A DNA stretch of 64,000 nt from the NCBI GenBank assembly GCA_001972305.1, contig BDDD01000568.1, positions 146,433 through 210,432 of the forward strand, read 5' to 3'. Source of the stretch: Cephalotus follicularis. Taxonomy: Eukaryota > Streptophyta > Magnoliopsida > Oxalidales > Cephalotaceae. The position numbers and the translations under genes are program-made. The notes below the pieces were generated by a model. That model saw only the letters and a list, made by a program, of their open reading frames with translations, was not told the origin of the DNA and ran no database searches. How positions within the stretch are numbered: the stretch's first letter is position 1; each line of letters opens with the position of its first letter. Positions 21,968 through 35,048 of this stretch are shown here, piece after piece.

Positions 21968-23002
21968 GATCGGTACAGAACAGGTGTCTATGCATGCCTG
22001 CTAGACTGAATCATTGGGGCATTGCATGAAGGGGCAAGTGTCATGCGTGTCAGGGACTGCCAGAGCATGCAAGATAGAATGCTTGCATGTTCTCTGCAAC
22101 CTGCAAAACAAAATAGAAAAGAGAGAAATGTGGGAAAGAGATAGAAAAGAGGAGAGAAAAGAAATGCATGTGATGAGACAAGGCTGAGTTATGGCTCTAG
22201 CGAATTCAAGATTCCTGAGCCTTATATCAACTGTTAGCACTGTGTGTGAGTGTTAGAAAACACTGGAGATAGAGGGGAATTGCTGGAGAATTAAAGGAGC
22301 TTGCATGTTGATGGTTTAGAGCTCAAGGGGGGAACATGGAAGCTTGGACTTCTCCTGGTAAGTTCCAAATATGAAATCTCTGCTATGTGTTGATAAGGTA
22401 ACTAGGAGGATGTTTGATCTTCTATTAACATGGTTAAGGTTAACAAACTTCTAGATTGAATGGAAATGGAATGTAGTAATGGTTCAAGTAAAGTGAAGAT
22501 TATAATCTTTGAATTGGGTTATAGTTGTTGTTTATGTTTGAATATATGCTTCTGATTTCCTTGAGTATGCATATACCTTCTGTCCACATGTTCAAGATCA
22601 AAGAACCTGGTATAGAAAGATAATTGACAAGGTTCATAGATATGTGGTAAAAAGGGGATAGTTATGAAGCTTAATGATCTAGAGAGTAACTACTGTTAGA
22701 TCATAGTTGTCATAAGGTTATTGAACTCCCTGTGCTGATGCATGTATCCATAAACCTGCATGCATAGATTAATATTGCTGGATTCGGAGGATTGTTTGGA
22801 AAGGCTTTGGAAGCTTTAAAGAGAAAGATCAAGCCCAATTGATCTTGGGATAGTGATTGAGGTAGGGGTGATGATATGTTATGGAAGATATAGTATGCAT
22901 ATTGTGTATGTCTATTTTCTGCATGATTACATGTGTTGAAATTGATTGGAAATTGATCTTGAATTGCATGAACTGCTACTGCCTGCATTTTCTGGGCAGA
23001 AG

Positions 23003-23115
23003 CAGTCGACTGCTCTTCATGGCAGTCGACTACTCAACCTATCCAGTCGAATGCCAAGGCAAAGCAGTCGACTACTCAACCAAGGCAGTCAGCTATTCTT
23101 GAAGGCAACCGACTG
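23003..23115. repeat. CAGTCGACTG word cluster 2, Tekay 5' LTR
   Basis: Six words start at 23003, 23023, 23044, 23065, 23086 and 23106, with gaps of 20, 21, 21, 21 and 20. The spacers (CTCTTCATGG, CTCAACCTATC, CCAAGGCAAAG) are only loosely related. The same six positions are kept in the 3' LTR at 30522-30634. Confidence 0.92.
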
Positions 23116-24462
23116 TTCTGGGAAAATTACTGATATAAGTCCTGTTAAGGCCTTAATTTAGAATGTAATTAACTTGACCTTCATATGGACGATTAGAACA
23201 GTCTATACTGGCCGCATATTCTTTTACATTTCAAAATTAAACAATGTACGCACTTCTTGCGAAAGTTGCATATGAATGACTATGAAATGCTATTATCTTG
23301 TGATTCCTTGAATTACTACTGCCTTTGATTATTGTTACTGTATATGCTACCTCATATTAGTAAATACCAATGACTATTATAAGCCTACTGTTTTCATGTT
23401 CCAAAGGTGGAACAACTATGTGCTATATGCACAACACATGGTATTATCCTATCATTTTAAAAATGAACACTTCTCACCTAAAAAAAAAAAGAACTACTGA
23501 ATTTCCTCCTATATGAGAGGTACCTACTGTTTTGTTTCCTCACCTGGAAACCACTGCTGAATTGATGTCGTTTTCCTCACATGAGACGTACGATAAATGA
23601 ATTGTTATATGTTTCTAAAGAAAACAACCATTATATTACATATTGTTGATATATGTAATATTGTTATTGAAATGCTTGAATTGTTCGTCTATGTTTATTG
23701 CCGTAGTCGAGTGATGGAGGATATCACGGACTACGGAAGTGATCCTGGATGCCAGGAGTTGGCCAGAGTATCAGCCAAACTGTCTGCATTGGAGAGCTTA
23801 CTGTTAAACTACCCGCCAACGCCGATAGTAAATGTTACCAGTTCTATCATCCTCGGTGCATAGGGTGATAGTTAGGTGGTGCACAGTTGGTGCTAGGAGT
23901 TAGCGATATGTGACACCCAAACCATTGTATGAATTGATTGTACCCTTGTGCGGTATGCTTGCATTATATTGTCCATGGCCACTTGGCATGGTTGCTTATT
24001 CATTTGAATACTAAATGTTACTTTTATATAAACTGTCATACATATTGCATCCATATATTCCTTAGCAGGCATTATCTTCCTACTTAGCCAAGTGAGGACA
24101 ACGGCTAACCCCTACAATTACATATTGAGCGAGGACGTTCGTAGCTTGCTGCTGAAGCTTTGGAGAGCTTCTGTTCATCTTTTAAGGTTGTTATCTATGT
24201 TGTTGTATTGAATTGTAATGAACAGATCATACCTCGTTATGTTGTACTTTCCTTATGTTTAAGGATAATTTTTTTTTGACTTATACCCGCACGTAGTATG
24301 GGATGCGTGCGGACGGCTTGTGTTTATATTCCAGCTTATTGACTACTTCCGCATATTATTTAATGAACTGTTGAATGAAATGCTGGAATGTTATGTTTAA
24401 TTCTGAAATCACCATATATGCTTGTCTTAATGAATGGAACCGAATAACGGGGTGTGACAGCA

Positions 24463-24474
24463 TGGTATCAGAGC
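24463..24474 (+). other. Primer binding site of the Tekay element at 21671
   Basis: TGGTATCAGAGC, a perfect match to the usual initiator tRNA-Met primer site, begins three bases after the 5' LTR. Confidence 0.92.
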
Positions 24475-24562
24475 ATATTCCATATATGCTAGCTGGGATA
24501 AGTTTCTCAAAAATTACGTGAACTATTTCCTAATGATTATGTCATTCCATATAGGAAACTGA

Positions 24563-25640
24563 ATGGATCCACGAAGAGGAACAAAGGGAAGGCGTAGAGC
24601 CGACGAAGGTGTCGATGCACTGCCAGCACATGGACATTACCCGGCAATGAATGAAGGGGTGAAAATTCCTCCAGTTCATGATGAGAGGAGTAACTTTAAC
24701 CACATGGCTGATCTTTTCCGTCTGCAGATGCCAGCAAATGCTGCGAACATGGAACAGATCCGACAAATGTATGAGGCTAACCCGGCATATCAGCAAGCAC
24801 CGGAACCTTGTCATGTTGGTAGTTTTGGCAGAGATTTGGAGCGGTTCATGTGGCAGAATCCTCCGACTTTCAGCGGTGAGCTGAATGCTACTGTGGCCGA
24901 GCGATGGATAAGAGACTTGGAGAAAATATTTGCTATTCTAGAATGTACTGATGATCAGAAGCTTAATTTTGCTGTGTACCGCTTATGGGGCAAGGTAACT
25001 TACTGGTGGGAACGGATTGAAGCAAAATGGGAAGCCCGTGGACTTGATAGGACTTGGGAAAGATTTTAGTCTGAGTTCTTTGCAACATATGTTCCACAGA
25101 TAGAGCGTGACCGATGGGAGACAGAGTTGATGGAGTTACGCCAAGGAGACATGACGGTAGCTCAATACCAGACCAGATTTGTGGAGCTAGCAAGACACAT
25201 GCCTTATCTTGTGGAGGGTGAGTCACGGATGATCCGGAGGTTCCTAAAAGGCCTTCGACCAGACATCAGATCTAAATTGTTGATGTTGCGGCTGACCTCT
25301 TTTGTTGAAGTTGCTGAGAGGGCGATGATTCGTGAAGAAGATGCTAATGAGAGATGGATAGAAAGGACTCGTACTAATCAATCGAGGGCCGTGCAGTCAC
25401 AGGGGCAGGGAAGCAATAATCTTGCTAAGTCAACCAGATCTGACAACAGAGGGCAAGGAGGATCTCAACGCACACGATCAAAGACTCTGGGCCGGAACAG
25501 TCAGCAGAATGCAAGTGGATGTGCTTTTTGCGGTCGTCAGAACCATGATTAGACCGATTGCTGGAAGAAGATGGGAAAGTGCTTGAGGTGTGGCTCATAA
25601 GATCACATGCTGAGTAATTGTCAAAAGATGAGGGATCATG
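24563..25640 (+). pseudogene. Tekay gag region
   Basis: The plus strand encodes a chromovirus gag. The N-terminal part contains MRR/RRADEG-like charged sequence, then the conserved retrotransposon gag block (FSGELNATVAERWIRDLEKIF ... VTYWWERI) and LRQGDMTVAQYQTRFVELARHMPYL. A CX2CX4H-type zinc knuckle begins at CAFCGRQNH near 25520. It is expected to form the particle shell of the element. It is a broken fossil. Confidence 0.88.
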
Positions 25641-28600
25641 CACGCGGCCAACAAGGAAGTGCTGGTGCTAGTGGTAGTGTTGCGGCAGCTCAACCGCGGA
25701 AGGACACCGGAAACGGGATTGTGAAAGGTAGGGTCTACACCTTATCTAAAGATGATGTGCCAGAATCTACTACTGTTGTGGGAGGTACTATTTACATATC
25801 TGGCATATTAGCTCATGTGTTGATTGACCCTGGTGCGACGCATTCATTTATTGCATCTAGTTTTGCTCGCAAGTTGCATGGTGTTACTTCTAGACTACCA
25901 TATGTTTTGGAGGTGAGTACTCCTGCGGGTACTTGTCTTTTAACTGATACTGTTATGAAAGACTGTGAAATTATGGTAGCGGAGATTGAATTATCCGCTG
26001 ACCTGATAGTGTTATCTATCCGAGAGTTTGATGTAATCTTGGGGATGGACTGGCTGTATGCTCATCATGCTTGTGTTGATTGCTACAACAAGGTTATGAC
26101 ATTTTATCTACAAGATGGGACTGAGTGCAAGTTTATCGGGAAGAAGAATGTTACTGCTCCGATCATTTCATATACACGAGCACAGAAGTATCTCAAGCAA
26201 GGATTCGAGGGCTATTTGGCGTATGTGATTGATCATACGAAAGGTACGCCCAGTATTGAACAAGTGCCTGTTGTATGTGATTTTCCTGATGTGTTTCCAG
26301 GTGAACTCACTTCATTGCCACTGGAGACGGACATAGAGTTCAGCATTGAATTATTGCCTGGAACTGCTCTGATATCCAGAGCACCGTACCGAATGGCTCC
26401 TGCTGAACTGAAGGAGTTGAAAGTTCAATTGCAAGACTATCCTTACAAAGGCTTATGCAGACCGAGTGTATCACCATGGGGAGCACCGGTTCTATTTGTG
26501 AAGAAGAAGGATGGATCGATGCGGCTATGCATTGATTACAGGCCGCTGAATCAGGTGACAGTGAAGAACAAATATCCTCTGCCACATATTGAGGAGTTGT
26601 TCGACCAATTTCAAGGCTCAACTGTTTTCTCCAAACTTGACCTAAGAACAGGTTACCATCAGTTGAGGATCAGGGAAGGTGATGTGGAGAACACTGCATT
26701 TTGAACCAGATATGGGCACTACGAGTTTCTGATACTGCCGTTTGGTTTGACAAATGCTCATGCAACCTTTATGTGTCTGATGAACAAAGTGTTCCAACCT
26801 TATCTTGATTAGTTTGTTGTGATATTCTTAGATGACATCCTGATCTACTCAGAGAGCGTTGAGGAACACATGCAGCACTTGAAGATTGTATTGCAGATAC
26901 TACGGAAGGAACAGCTGTACGCCAAGTTCAGAAAGTGTAAATTTTGGCTGGATCATGTGACCTTCCTAGGTCACATTGTGTCGAGTGAAGGATTGTCAGT
27001 GGATCCTTCGAAGATTGAAAGCATTGTTGATTGGCCCCAACCGAGGAATGTTATGGAGGTGCGTAGTTTCTTGGGATTGGCTGGCTATTACCGCAGATTC
27101 ATTGAGGGATTCTCGAAACTTGCTGTACCACTGACACAGTTGAAGCAGAAGAAGTCCAGTTTTGTGTGGGATGAGTCTTGTGATACAAGTTTCCAAGAGT
27201 TGAAGAGTCAGTTGATTTCAGCTCCAGTGTTGGCATTACCTGAGGGTAATGAGGGTTTTACTGTCTACACTGATGCTTCTGGGAAAGGATTGGGATGCGT
27301 TCTGATGCAACATGGTAGGGTGATTGCATACGCATCGAGAAAATTGAAGCCGTACGAGGAAAATTATCCCGTACACGATCTTGAGTTGGCAGCCATAGTG
27401 TTTGCTTTGCAGAAATGGAGGCAATATCTCTATGGAGCGCAGTTTGAGATCTTCACGGACCGTACGAGCTTGAAATATTTGTTTTCGTAGAAGGAGCTTA
27501 ACATGAGATAGAGGCGATGGGTGGAATTTTTCAATGACTACAACTGCAATATTCAATACCACCCGGGAAAGGCAGATGTAGTGGCTGATGCACTGAGTCG
27601 AAAGGCGATGATTGCTGGAGCAATGGTGTCATAGTGGAATCTATTGGAGGAATTTCAAAGATGGAATCCGTTCATGGTTTCCCGAGGAGTGATTGTGGCA
27701 AGTATGAGAGAATAACCGGAACTTCTCGAGCATATTTTGACTACTCAGTATAGTGATGCTGATTTGTGGAATATTCGTGAGAACCTTGACGCTGATTCTG
27801 AGTTCTCCGTTCATACTGATGGCATACTGAGGTTCCGATGGAGGATATGTGTTCCGAATGACGAGAGTATCAAGGATGAGCTACTGCAACAAGCTCACAA
27901 ATCGAGATACAGTGTTCACCCAGGGAGTTCCAAGATGTGGCACGACCTGAAGAAGAATTATTGGTGGAGCGGCATGAAGAGAGAAATTGCTGAATATGTA
28001 GCAAGATGTTTGACCTGTCAGAGAGTGAAGGTTGAACATCAGAAACCTGCGGGACTGCTACAATCGCTACCAGTGGTTGAATGGAAATGGGAGTACATGA
28101 CCATGGACTTTGCGTCAGGATTGCCAAGGTCACGGAATCATCATGAAGCAGTGTGGGTTGTTGGGGACAGACTTACTAAGTCTGCACACTTTCTTCCAAT
28201 GAACATGACCTATTCTATCGAGGAGCTTGCTCGATTGTATATCCGGGAGATAGTGAGATTGCATGGGGTGCCGGTCAGTATTGTCTGCGACCATGATGCT
28301 AGATTTACTTCAAGGTTCTGGAAGAAGTTCCAAGCAGCTATGGGAACAACCTTGAACTTTAGCACTGCATTTCACCCACAGACTGACGGACAGTCCGAGT
28401 GTATTATCCAGACTCTGGAGGATATGTTACGGGCTTGTATGATTGACTTTGCTCGGAGTTGGGAGGATCATCTAGCATTGATTGAGTTCTCTTACAACAA
28501 CAGTTTTCACACTAGCATCGGAATGGCTCCCTATGAAGCTTTGTACAGGAGGAAGTGCAGGTCACCTATTTGCTGGGACGAGGTAGGTGAGAGACAAGTG

Positions 28601-29143
28601 CTTGGACCGGACTTGGTGCAAGAGACCACTGATAAAGTGGAGATGATCAAGAAGAGACTGCTAGCTGCACAGAGTCGGCAGAAGAGTTACGCCGATAGCA
28701 AGAGGAGAAAGCTGGAATTTGAAAAGGGAGATCATGTTTTCTTGAAGATCTCACCTTCGAAGGGGATATACTGTTTTGGCCTCAAAAGGAAGTTAGCTCC
28801 AAGGTATATTGGACCTTACGAGATACTGGAGAGAGTGGGGGAGGTAGCTTACTAGGTTGCACTACCGCCTAGTTTTTCGGACCTGCATAACGTATTTCAT
28901 GTTTCCATGTTAAAATACGTACCCGACCCATCTCACATTTTGAGCTACGACCCTGGATTCATCAGTCCTAGGTTGACATATGAAGAAAGGCCGACGAGGA
29001 TTGTGGATCGCATGGAAAAGGCTATGAGGAACAAGACCATCCCTATGGTCAAAGTGTTGTGGCGTTTTCACGGAGAGGAGGAAGCTACCTGGGAGCGTGA
29101 AGAAGAAATGAGGGAGACATTTCCCCACTTATTCGGAATGTAA
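25640..29143 (+). pseudogene. Tekay pol region with C-terminal chromodomain
   Basis: Domains appear in the order expected for a chromovirus. The retropepsin has [16 protein letters not shown] (about 25820-25870). The reverse transcriptase runs from [10 protein letters not shown] to past [11 protein letters not shown], the catalytic YxDD-equivalent block at about 26822. RNase H begins at [13 protein letters not shown] (about 27258). The integrase has a zinc-finger half and the FHPQTDGQSE block (about 28370). A chromodomain (IVDRMEKAMRNKTIPMVKV..WRFHGEEEATWE) ends at FPHLFGM, 29143. Such chromodomains are thought to steer insertion into heterochromatin. The region is broken. Confidence 0.92.
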
Positions 29144-29176
29144 TGTAAGGGCTAAATTCGAGGACGAATTTTCTTT

Positions 29177-29189
29177 AAGGAGGAGGGAA
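29177..29189 (+). other. Polypurine tract of the Tekay element at 21671
   Basis: AAGGAGGAGGGAA immediately precedes the 3' LTR start TGTAATAACC. It follows the string GAGGACGAATTTTC that is typical just after Tekay pol. Confidence 0.88.
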
Positions 29190-31927
29190 TGTAATAACCG
29201 CAAATTCAATTCGTGTACATTGTAATATTGATTAATAAAATGTGCACTCATTTGAATTTAATGTCCAATTATTATAATTTATGATTGGTGATTGCTTGGG
29301 ATGAATGGAGAAGCAATTTGGTGAAGATCAGACTTAAGAAACCCTAAAAAAGCCTTTGACAGCCGACTACCAAAGGGGGCAGTCGACTTCCTGGTTTGTG
29401 AAAGGGCAGCCGACTGTCACAGGGGAGCAGTCGACTGCCCGATGCGTGTTGTGGACAGTCGACTGGCCAATGCATCCAGTCGACTGGATCGGTACAGAAC
29501 AGGTGTCTGTGCATGCCTGTTAGACTGAATCATTGGGGCATTGCATGAAGGGGCAGGTGTCATGCGTGTCAGGGACTGCCAGAGCATGCAAGATAGAATG
29601 CTTGCATGTTCTCTGCAACCTGTAGAACAAAATAGAAAAGAGAGAAAGGTGGGAAAGAGATAGAAAAGAGGAGAGAAAAGAAATGCATGTGATGAGAGAA
29701 GGCTGAGTTATGGCTCTGGTGAATTCAAGATTCCTGAGCCTAATATCAACTGCTAGCACTGTGTGTGAGTGTTAGAAAACACTGGAGATAGAGGGGAATT
29801 GCTGAAGAATTAAAGGAGCTTGAATGTTGATGGTTTAGAGCACAAGGGGGGAACTTGGAAGCTTGGACTTCTCCTGGTAAGTTCCAAATCCGAAATCTCT
29901 GCTATGGGTTGATAAGGTAACTAGGAGGATGTTTGATCTTCTGTTAACATGCTTAAGGTTAACAAACTTCTAGATTGAATGGAAATGGAATGTAGTAATG
30001 GTTCAAGTAAAGTGAAGATTATAATCTTTGAATTGGGTTATAGTTGTTGTTTATGTCTGAATATATGCTTCTGATTTCCTTGAGTATGCATATACCTTCT
30101 GTCCACATGTTCAAGATCAAAGAACCTGGTATAGAAAGATAATTGACAAGGTTCATAGATATGTGGTAAAAAAGGGATAGTTATGAAGCTTAATGATCTA
30201 GAGAGTAACTATTGTTAGATCATAGTTCTCATAAGGTTATTGAACTCCCTGTGCTGATGCATGTATCCATAAACCTGCATGCATAGATTAATCTTGCTGG
30301 ATTCGGAGGATTGTTTGGAAAGGCTTTGGAAGCTTTAAAGAGAAAGATCAAACCCAATTGATCTTGGGATAGCGATTGAGGTAGGGGTAATGATATGTTA
30401 TGGAAGATATAGTATGCATATTGTGTATGTCTATTTTCTTCATGATTACATGTGTTGAAATTGATTGGAAATTGAACTTGAATTGCATGAACTTCTACTG
30501 CCTGCATTTTCTGGGCAGAAGCAGTCGACTGCTCTTCATGGCAGTCGACTACTCAACCTATCCAGTCGACTGCCAAGGCAAAGAAGTCGACTACTCAACC
30601 AAGGCAGTCGGCTATTCTTGAAGGCAGCCGACTGTTCTGGGCAAATTACTGATATAAGTCTTGTTAAGGCCTTAATTTGGAATGTAATTAACTTGACCTT
30701 CATATGGACGATTAGAACAGTCTATACAGGCCTCATATTCAATTACATTTCAAGATTAAACAATGTACGCACTTGTTGTGAAAGTTGCATATGAATGACT
30801 ATGAAATGCTATTATCTTGTGATTCCTTGAATTACTACTGCCTTTGATTATTGTTACTGTATATGCTACCTCATATTAGTATATACCAATGACTGTTATA
30901 AACCTACTGTTTTCATGTTCCAAAGGTGGAACAACTATGTGCTATATGCACAATACATGGTATTATCCTATCATTTTAAAAATGAACACTTCTCACCTAA
31001 AAAAAAAGAACTACTGAATTTCCTCCTATATGAGAGGTACCTACTGTTTTGTTTCCTCACCTGGAAACCACTACTGAATTGATGTCATTTTCCTCACATG
31101 AGACGTACGATAAATGAATTGTTATATGTTTCTAAAGAAAACAACCTTTATATTGCATATTGTTGATATATGTAATATTGTTATTGAAATGCTTGAATTG
31201 TTCGTCTATGTTTATTGCCGTAGACGAGTGATTGAGGATATCACAGACTACAGAAGTGATCCTGGGTGCCAGGAGTTGGCCAGAGTATCACCCAAACTGT
31301 CTACATTGGAGAGCTTACTGTTAAACTACCCGCCAACGCCGGTAGTAAATGTTACCTATTCTATCATCCTCGGTGCATAGGGTGATAGTTAGGTGGTGCA
31401 CAGTTGGTGCTAGGAGTTAGCGATATGTGACACCCAAACCACTGTATGAATTGATTGTACCTTTGTGCGGTATGCTTGCATTGTATTGTCCATGGCCACT
31501 TGGCATGGTAGCTTATTCATTGGAATACTAAATGTTATTTTTATATAAACTGTAACCCAAGTGAGGACAACGGCTAACCCCTACAATCACAGATTGATCA
31601 AGGACGTTCGGATATTGCTGCTGAAGCTTTGGAGAGCTTCTGTTTATCTTTTAAGGTTGTTATTGATGTTGTTGTATTGAATTGTAATGAACGGATCATA
31701 CCTCGTTATGTTGTACTTTCCTTATGTTTGAGGATAATTTTTTTTGACTTATACCCGCACGTAGTATGGGATGCGTGCGGACGGCTTGTGTTTATATTCC
31801 GGCTTATTGACTGCTTCCGCATATTATTTAATGAACTGTTGAATGAAATGCTGGAATGTTATGTTTAATTCTGATATCACCATATATGCTTGTCTTAATG
31901 AATGGAACCGAATAACGGGGTGTGAGT
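29190..31927 (+). repeat. 3' LTR of the Tekay element at 21671
   Basis: About 2.74 kb, partner of 21671-24459. It keeps both word clusters at 29360-29486 (gaps 20, 27, 21, 28, 21) and 30522-30634 (gaps 20, 21, 21, 21, 20), so word spacing has been preserved since insertion although bases differ. The right boundary is set by the TGCTG duplication. Confidence 0.9.
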
Positions 31928-34900
31928 TGCTGTGTGTGAGTATCCCAACCAATATTTATTGTCTCAGTTTAATTTATACATTAACTGTAAGCACACATGG
32001 CGCCCTATCTTGCAAAGGATTGGATGTCTTGCCATGGAGGCTATGAGAACGACTACCTTACTCCGTTTTGTCTAAATGTTCCAAGTTGTTGGTTCACTAT
32101 CTTTGGGCAATAGTTGAACTGGATAGACTATTTGTAGTTAGGCACGTATCCCAACAGTGGAGGATGGAGTATCTCATTACCATTTGGCTAGAGCCAAGGG
32201 TCTAATGCGGGGTGCATGCTTAGAGCATGTCCACTAAACTTGACACACCATAGGAAACCTATATGGATAGTCCTACCTCTGTCAATAGGATTCCTATCTG
32301 TGTCAGTAGTCTATAGTCACTAGGTGACTAGTAGGCAAACTTCCTGCGCTGCTCCTTCGACCTGAGCGGCTGCTTGACATTGCGTAGTGACTGCATGGCT
32401 TTGATTTCCGGCTTACCCAGCTAAGAGAGTTGGCAAACGGCTTGTCTTTCTGTGATGTGGGAGCTGTGTACGAGTGTGAGCGAGTGTGCAATATAGGATC
32501 ATCACACATGTAGGCAGGGTGATCAGCTCTATACTGTATGTGTCCATTGCAGACTTCAAAAAACCTGGCCAGGTCCCGGTGGACTGGAAACTAGATTTCC
32601 GGGGAGGTTGACCGATAGTCGCAATGTGGTACTAGATTTATAGTGATCGCGGCTTTCATATAGGGTGACACTTATCCATACTCTAGTCCGTGATCCGAGC
32701 TAAGCATGATGAGGGAAACACTACACATACGCTGACAGCAGCAGAAAGTATTGGTTAATTGAAATTCGAACGATCACCGCGGAATTTAATTTAGAGATTA
32801 AATCCACGAAACCAAAAAGAAAAATATTAGATATTTTTCTGGGACTGTTTGGATGGTCTAGGACTACTGGAATGGTCGTACTGGAACCTTGGGATATTTA
32901 AGGAATTAATTGTTGTACTGGATTTCAAACCAAGCATTAGGGTCTCGCCTGATCTCTGGTGTGACTGATATATGCTAGGCATATGTCGATAGGGGGAGGA
33001 TAGTACCTCGAGGTACTACCAATCGAAAAGTATTTTTATTAGCTTAGAGCTACATCATAGTCAAAATATTCTAGTTTGGGCTGAGTGTTGTTATGGTAAC
33101 ATATTGGATATGTGATTGGAGAAAATATGTGTTAGACACATATTGGGCCAAATATAAAATGTGTGTTAGACTCACATTGGGAAAAACCCAAAATGCAAAG
33201 TCCTTGGAGGGCTCAATTTTGTCTTCTAGTGAAGGCATGATAATTGGCGCATTAAATGCAAGCATGCTTAGAGGCTTGTACGCATAAGGGAGTAAGACTC
33301 CTGAACTCGTCAGACAAGGTCTGGTGGGTTGGCGGAAATGAAAAGAGAGGTTGAGTGTTAGAGACTCAACTCCCCTTCTCATATATTTGCGCCTGTGCTT
33401 GTCCTTTAAAGTGAATGTTGCTCTTTCCTTGTTCTTAGAGAAACGAAGAAAAGAGAGAAAGCTTAGAGCTTCCAGAGATATTCTCAAACACACTCATCTC
33501 CTCTCGCCCCTCCCTTGGTCATTGTAGGTGGAGGATCGTTGTACTCTACAGCGCTCCTTTATCTATCTTGATCATTAGTATAGCTAGAACTCACATTAAA
33601 TTCTAGACTTCTTGGAATCATCAATGTCCAAGAAATTTCTTACAAAGCAATTGATTGTAAGTTCCTTTTGTAGATTGGGTATTAGAGAGTCGGACCATCA
33701 TGGTCTTTCTTTATATAGCTAGTATCCGAGCATTGAAGCTTAGACGTTTGAGATCGTGGAGCTCGCTGAGGACCTAGAGTGTAGAGGGATCTCTAGAAGG
33801 AAGGAGCCATCGGTTTAGGTAATGGATCCTTCTCCTCTACGTTTTTTATCTTGTGCCTTGGAAGTTGTGGAGTGATTGGTTAGCTAATCAGGTGATCCTA
33901 GTTTTTGCGTGGATGTTTATGGGCATAGATATTCTAGGGTGTTCTCTCGCTCAGAGCTCTTTAATTGTAAAATTAAAATTGGACATCCCGAGAACCTATG
34001 GCCTAAAACGTCCTCTGCACCCCTTCACACTTTCAACACATGCTGCCCCCATGCTCTCTCATAAAAGCACTCAAGTGCTTACTTTGACTATAATACTTTA
34101 TTGTGGTGATGCTAGGACTAAACCTTCAAGAGGTGACAAATGTCTATCAAATAAAAGTATCCATGCAAAGTAACATCTCAAAGATGATATCCTCTCACCA
34201 AATGACACATGTCCAACATGTGTCAACAAATCCAATAATCAGCTGGGATCCGAAAGTTCGGCTGGAAATCTGGTACGACGATAAATTCCTGGAATATCCC
34301 AGGGTTTCGTTACGACCATACTAATAGTCCCAGATATTAAAATAGGCCCGGTATGATATCCAATATCCCTCCGGATCTGTAGAATTAATTTCCACGTTAA
34401 TCGGTTGATTCTGGTTAACCGATACTTTATCCTGTTATCGGTTTGTGTGTAGCATTTCCCTTGTCATCCTTGGTTCCGACCGCGACCTAGGGTAAGGATA
34501 AGTGTCAAACCTAGATATAGCCGCAATGACTGTAAATTTGTAAACACATTGCGACTATTGGCTGACCTTCCCAGAAACGTAGTTTCCAGTCCGATGGCAC
34601 CGGACCAGGTTTTCCCAAGTCTGTAATGGATACAGATATTATAGAGCTGATCACCATCATTACGAGTGTGACGATCCCTTATTACGCACTCGCTTGCATT
34701 TCGGTATAGATTCCACAAGGCCCAAAGACAACCCATTTTCCAGCTCGTGGCTAGAGCTGGGTAAGGTGGAAATCAAAACCAGACAGTCACTATACAATGC
34801 TAAGCAACCGCTCAAGTCTAAGGAACGGCGCAGGTCATGTATGGCCCGATAATACACTACCAATACAGATAGGAATGGCTATTGACGCAAGTTGTAATGA

Positions 34901-35048
34901 CCGCGACTTCATTTTTATGTATGTTGTATAATTCATGAATAAAATTATACATTGATCTGAGATTATTTGCTAATTGTCCTTTTAATTAGCTTATTGCTAT
35001 GGAAGGATAAGCTAAGTATTGGAAATTATAAGGAATAAGGGCGCTTGC

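Larger units (their letters stand above)
21671..24459 (+). repeat. 5' LTR of the Tekay element at 21671
   Basis: 2789 bp, from TGTAATAACC to GGGGTGTGACA. It carries two palindromic-word clusters (21841-21967 and 23003-23115), a GTAAGT-containing block near 22355-22375, the block GCCAGGAGTTGGCC near 23751, and the block GTGAGGACAACGGCTAACCC near 24093 that is shared with other Tekay LTRs in this window. Frames of 70-110 residues in it recur in the 3' LTR and are not genes. Confidence 0.93.
21666..31932 (+). mobile_element. Tekay-type chromovirus (Ty3/gypsy), older copy with both LTRs
   Basis: The element occupies 21671-31927 and is flanked by TGCTG at 21666-21670 and 31928-31932. Its order is 5' LTR (21671-24459), primer site (24463-24474), gag, protease, reverse transcriptase, RNase H, integrase, chromodomain, polypurine tract (29177-29189) and 3' LTR (29190-31927). 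The gag-pro-RT-RH-INT-chromodomain order and the Met primer site are those of plant chromoviruses, Tekay lineage. It is broken, with on the order of ten breaks. The LTRs differ by about 4% in two stretches I compared, which suggests an age of one to two million years if a rate near 1.3e-8 per site per year applies. Confidence 0.93.
21545..33965 (+). repeat. LTR-like repeat, second plus-strand copy, split by a Tekay element
   Basis: The head (21545-21670) and the rest (31928-33965) align with the copy at 18730-20875 once the Tekay element is removed, giving about 2.16 kb. Shared blocks include GGAGGATGGAGTMTCTCA, GACCTGAGCG and the GATGAGGGA string. The right part contains purine-rich and splice-like strings but no coding motif. 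It ends at a junction with an inverted copy. Confidence 0.6.

Noticed and set aside
24563-29143. Gag/pol frames as host genes
   Set aside because: Zinc knuckle, retropepsin, reverse transcriptase, integrase and chromodomain lie between matching LTRs with a target duplication.
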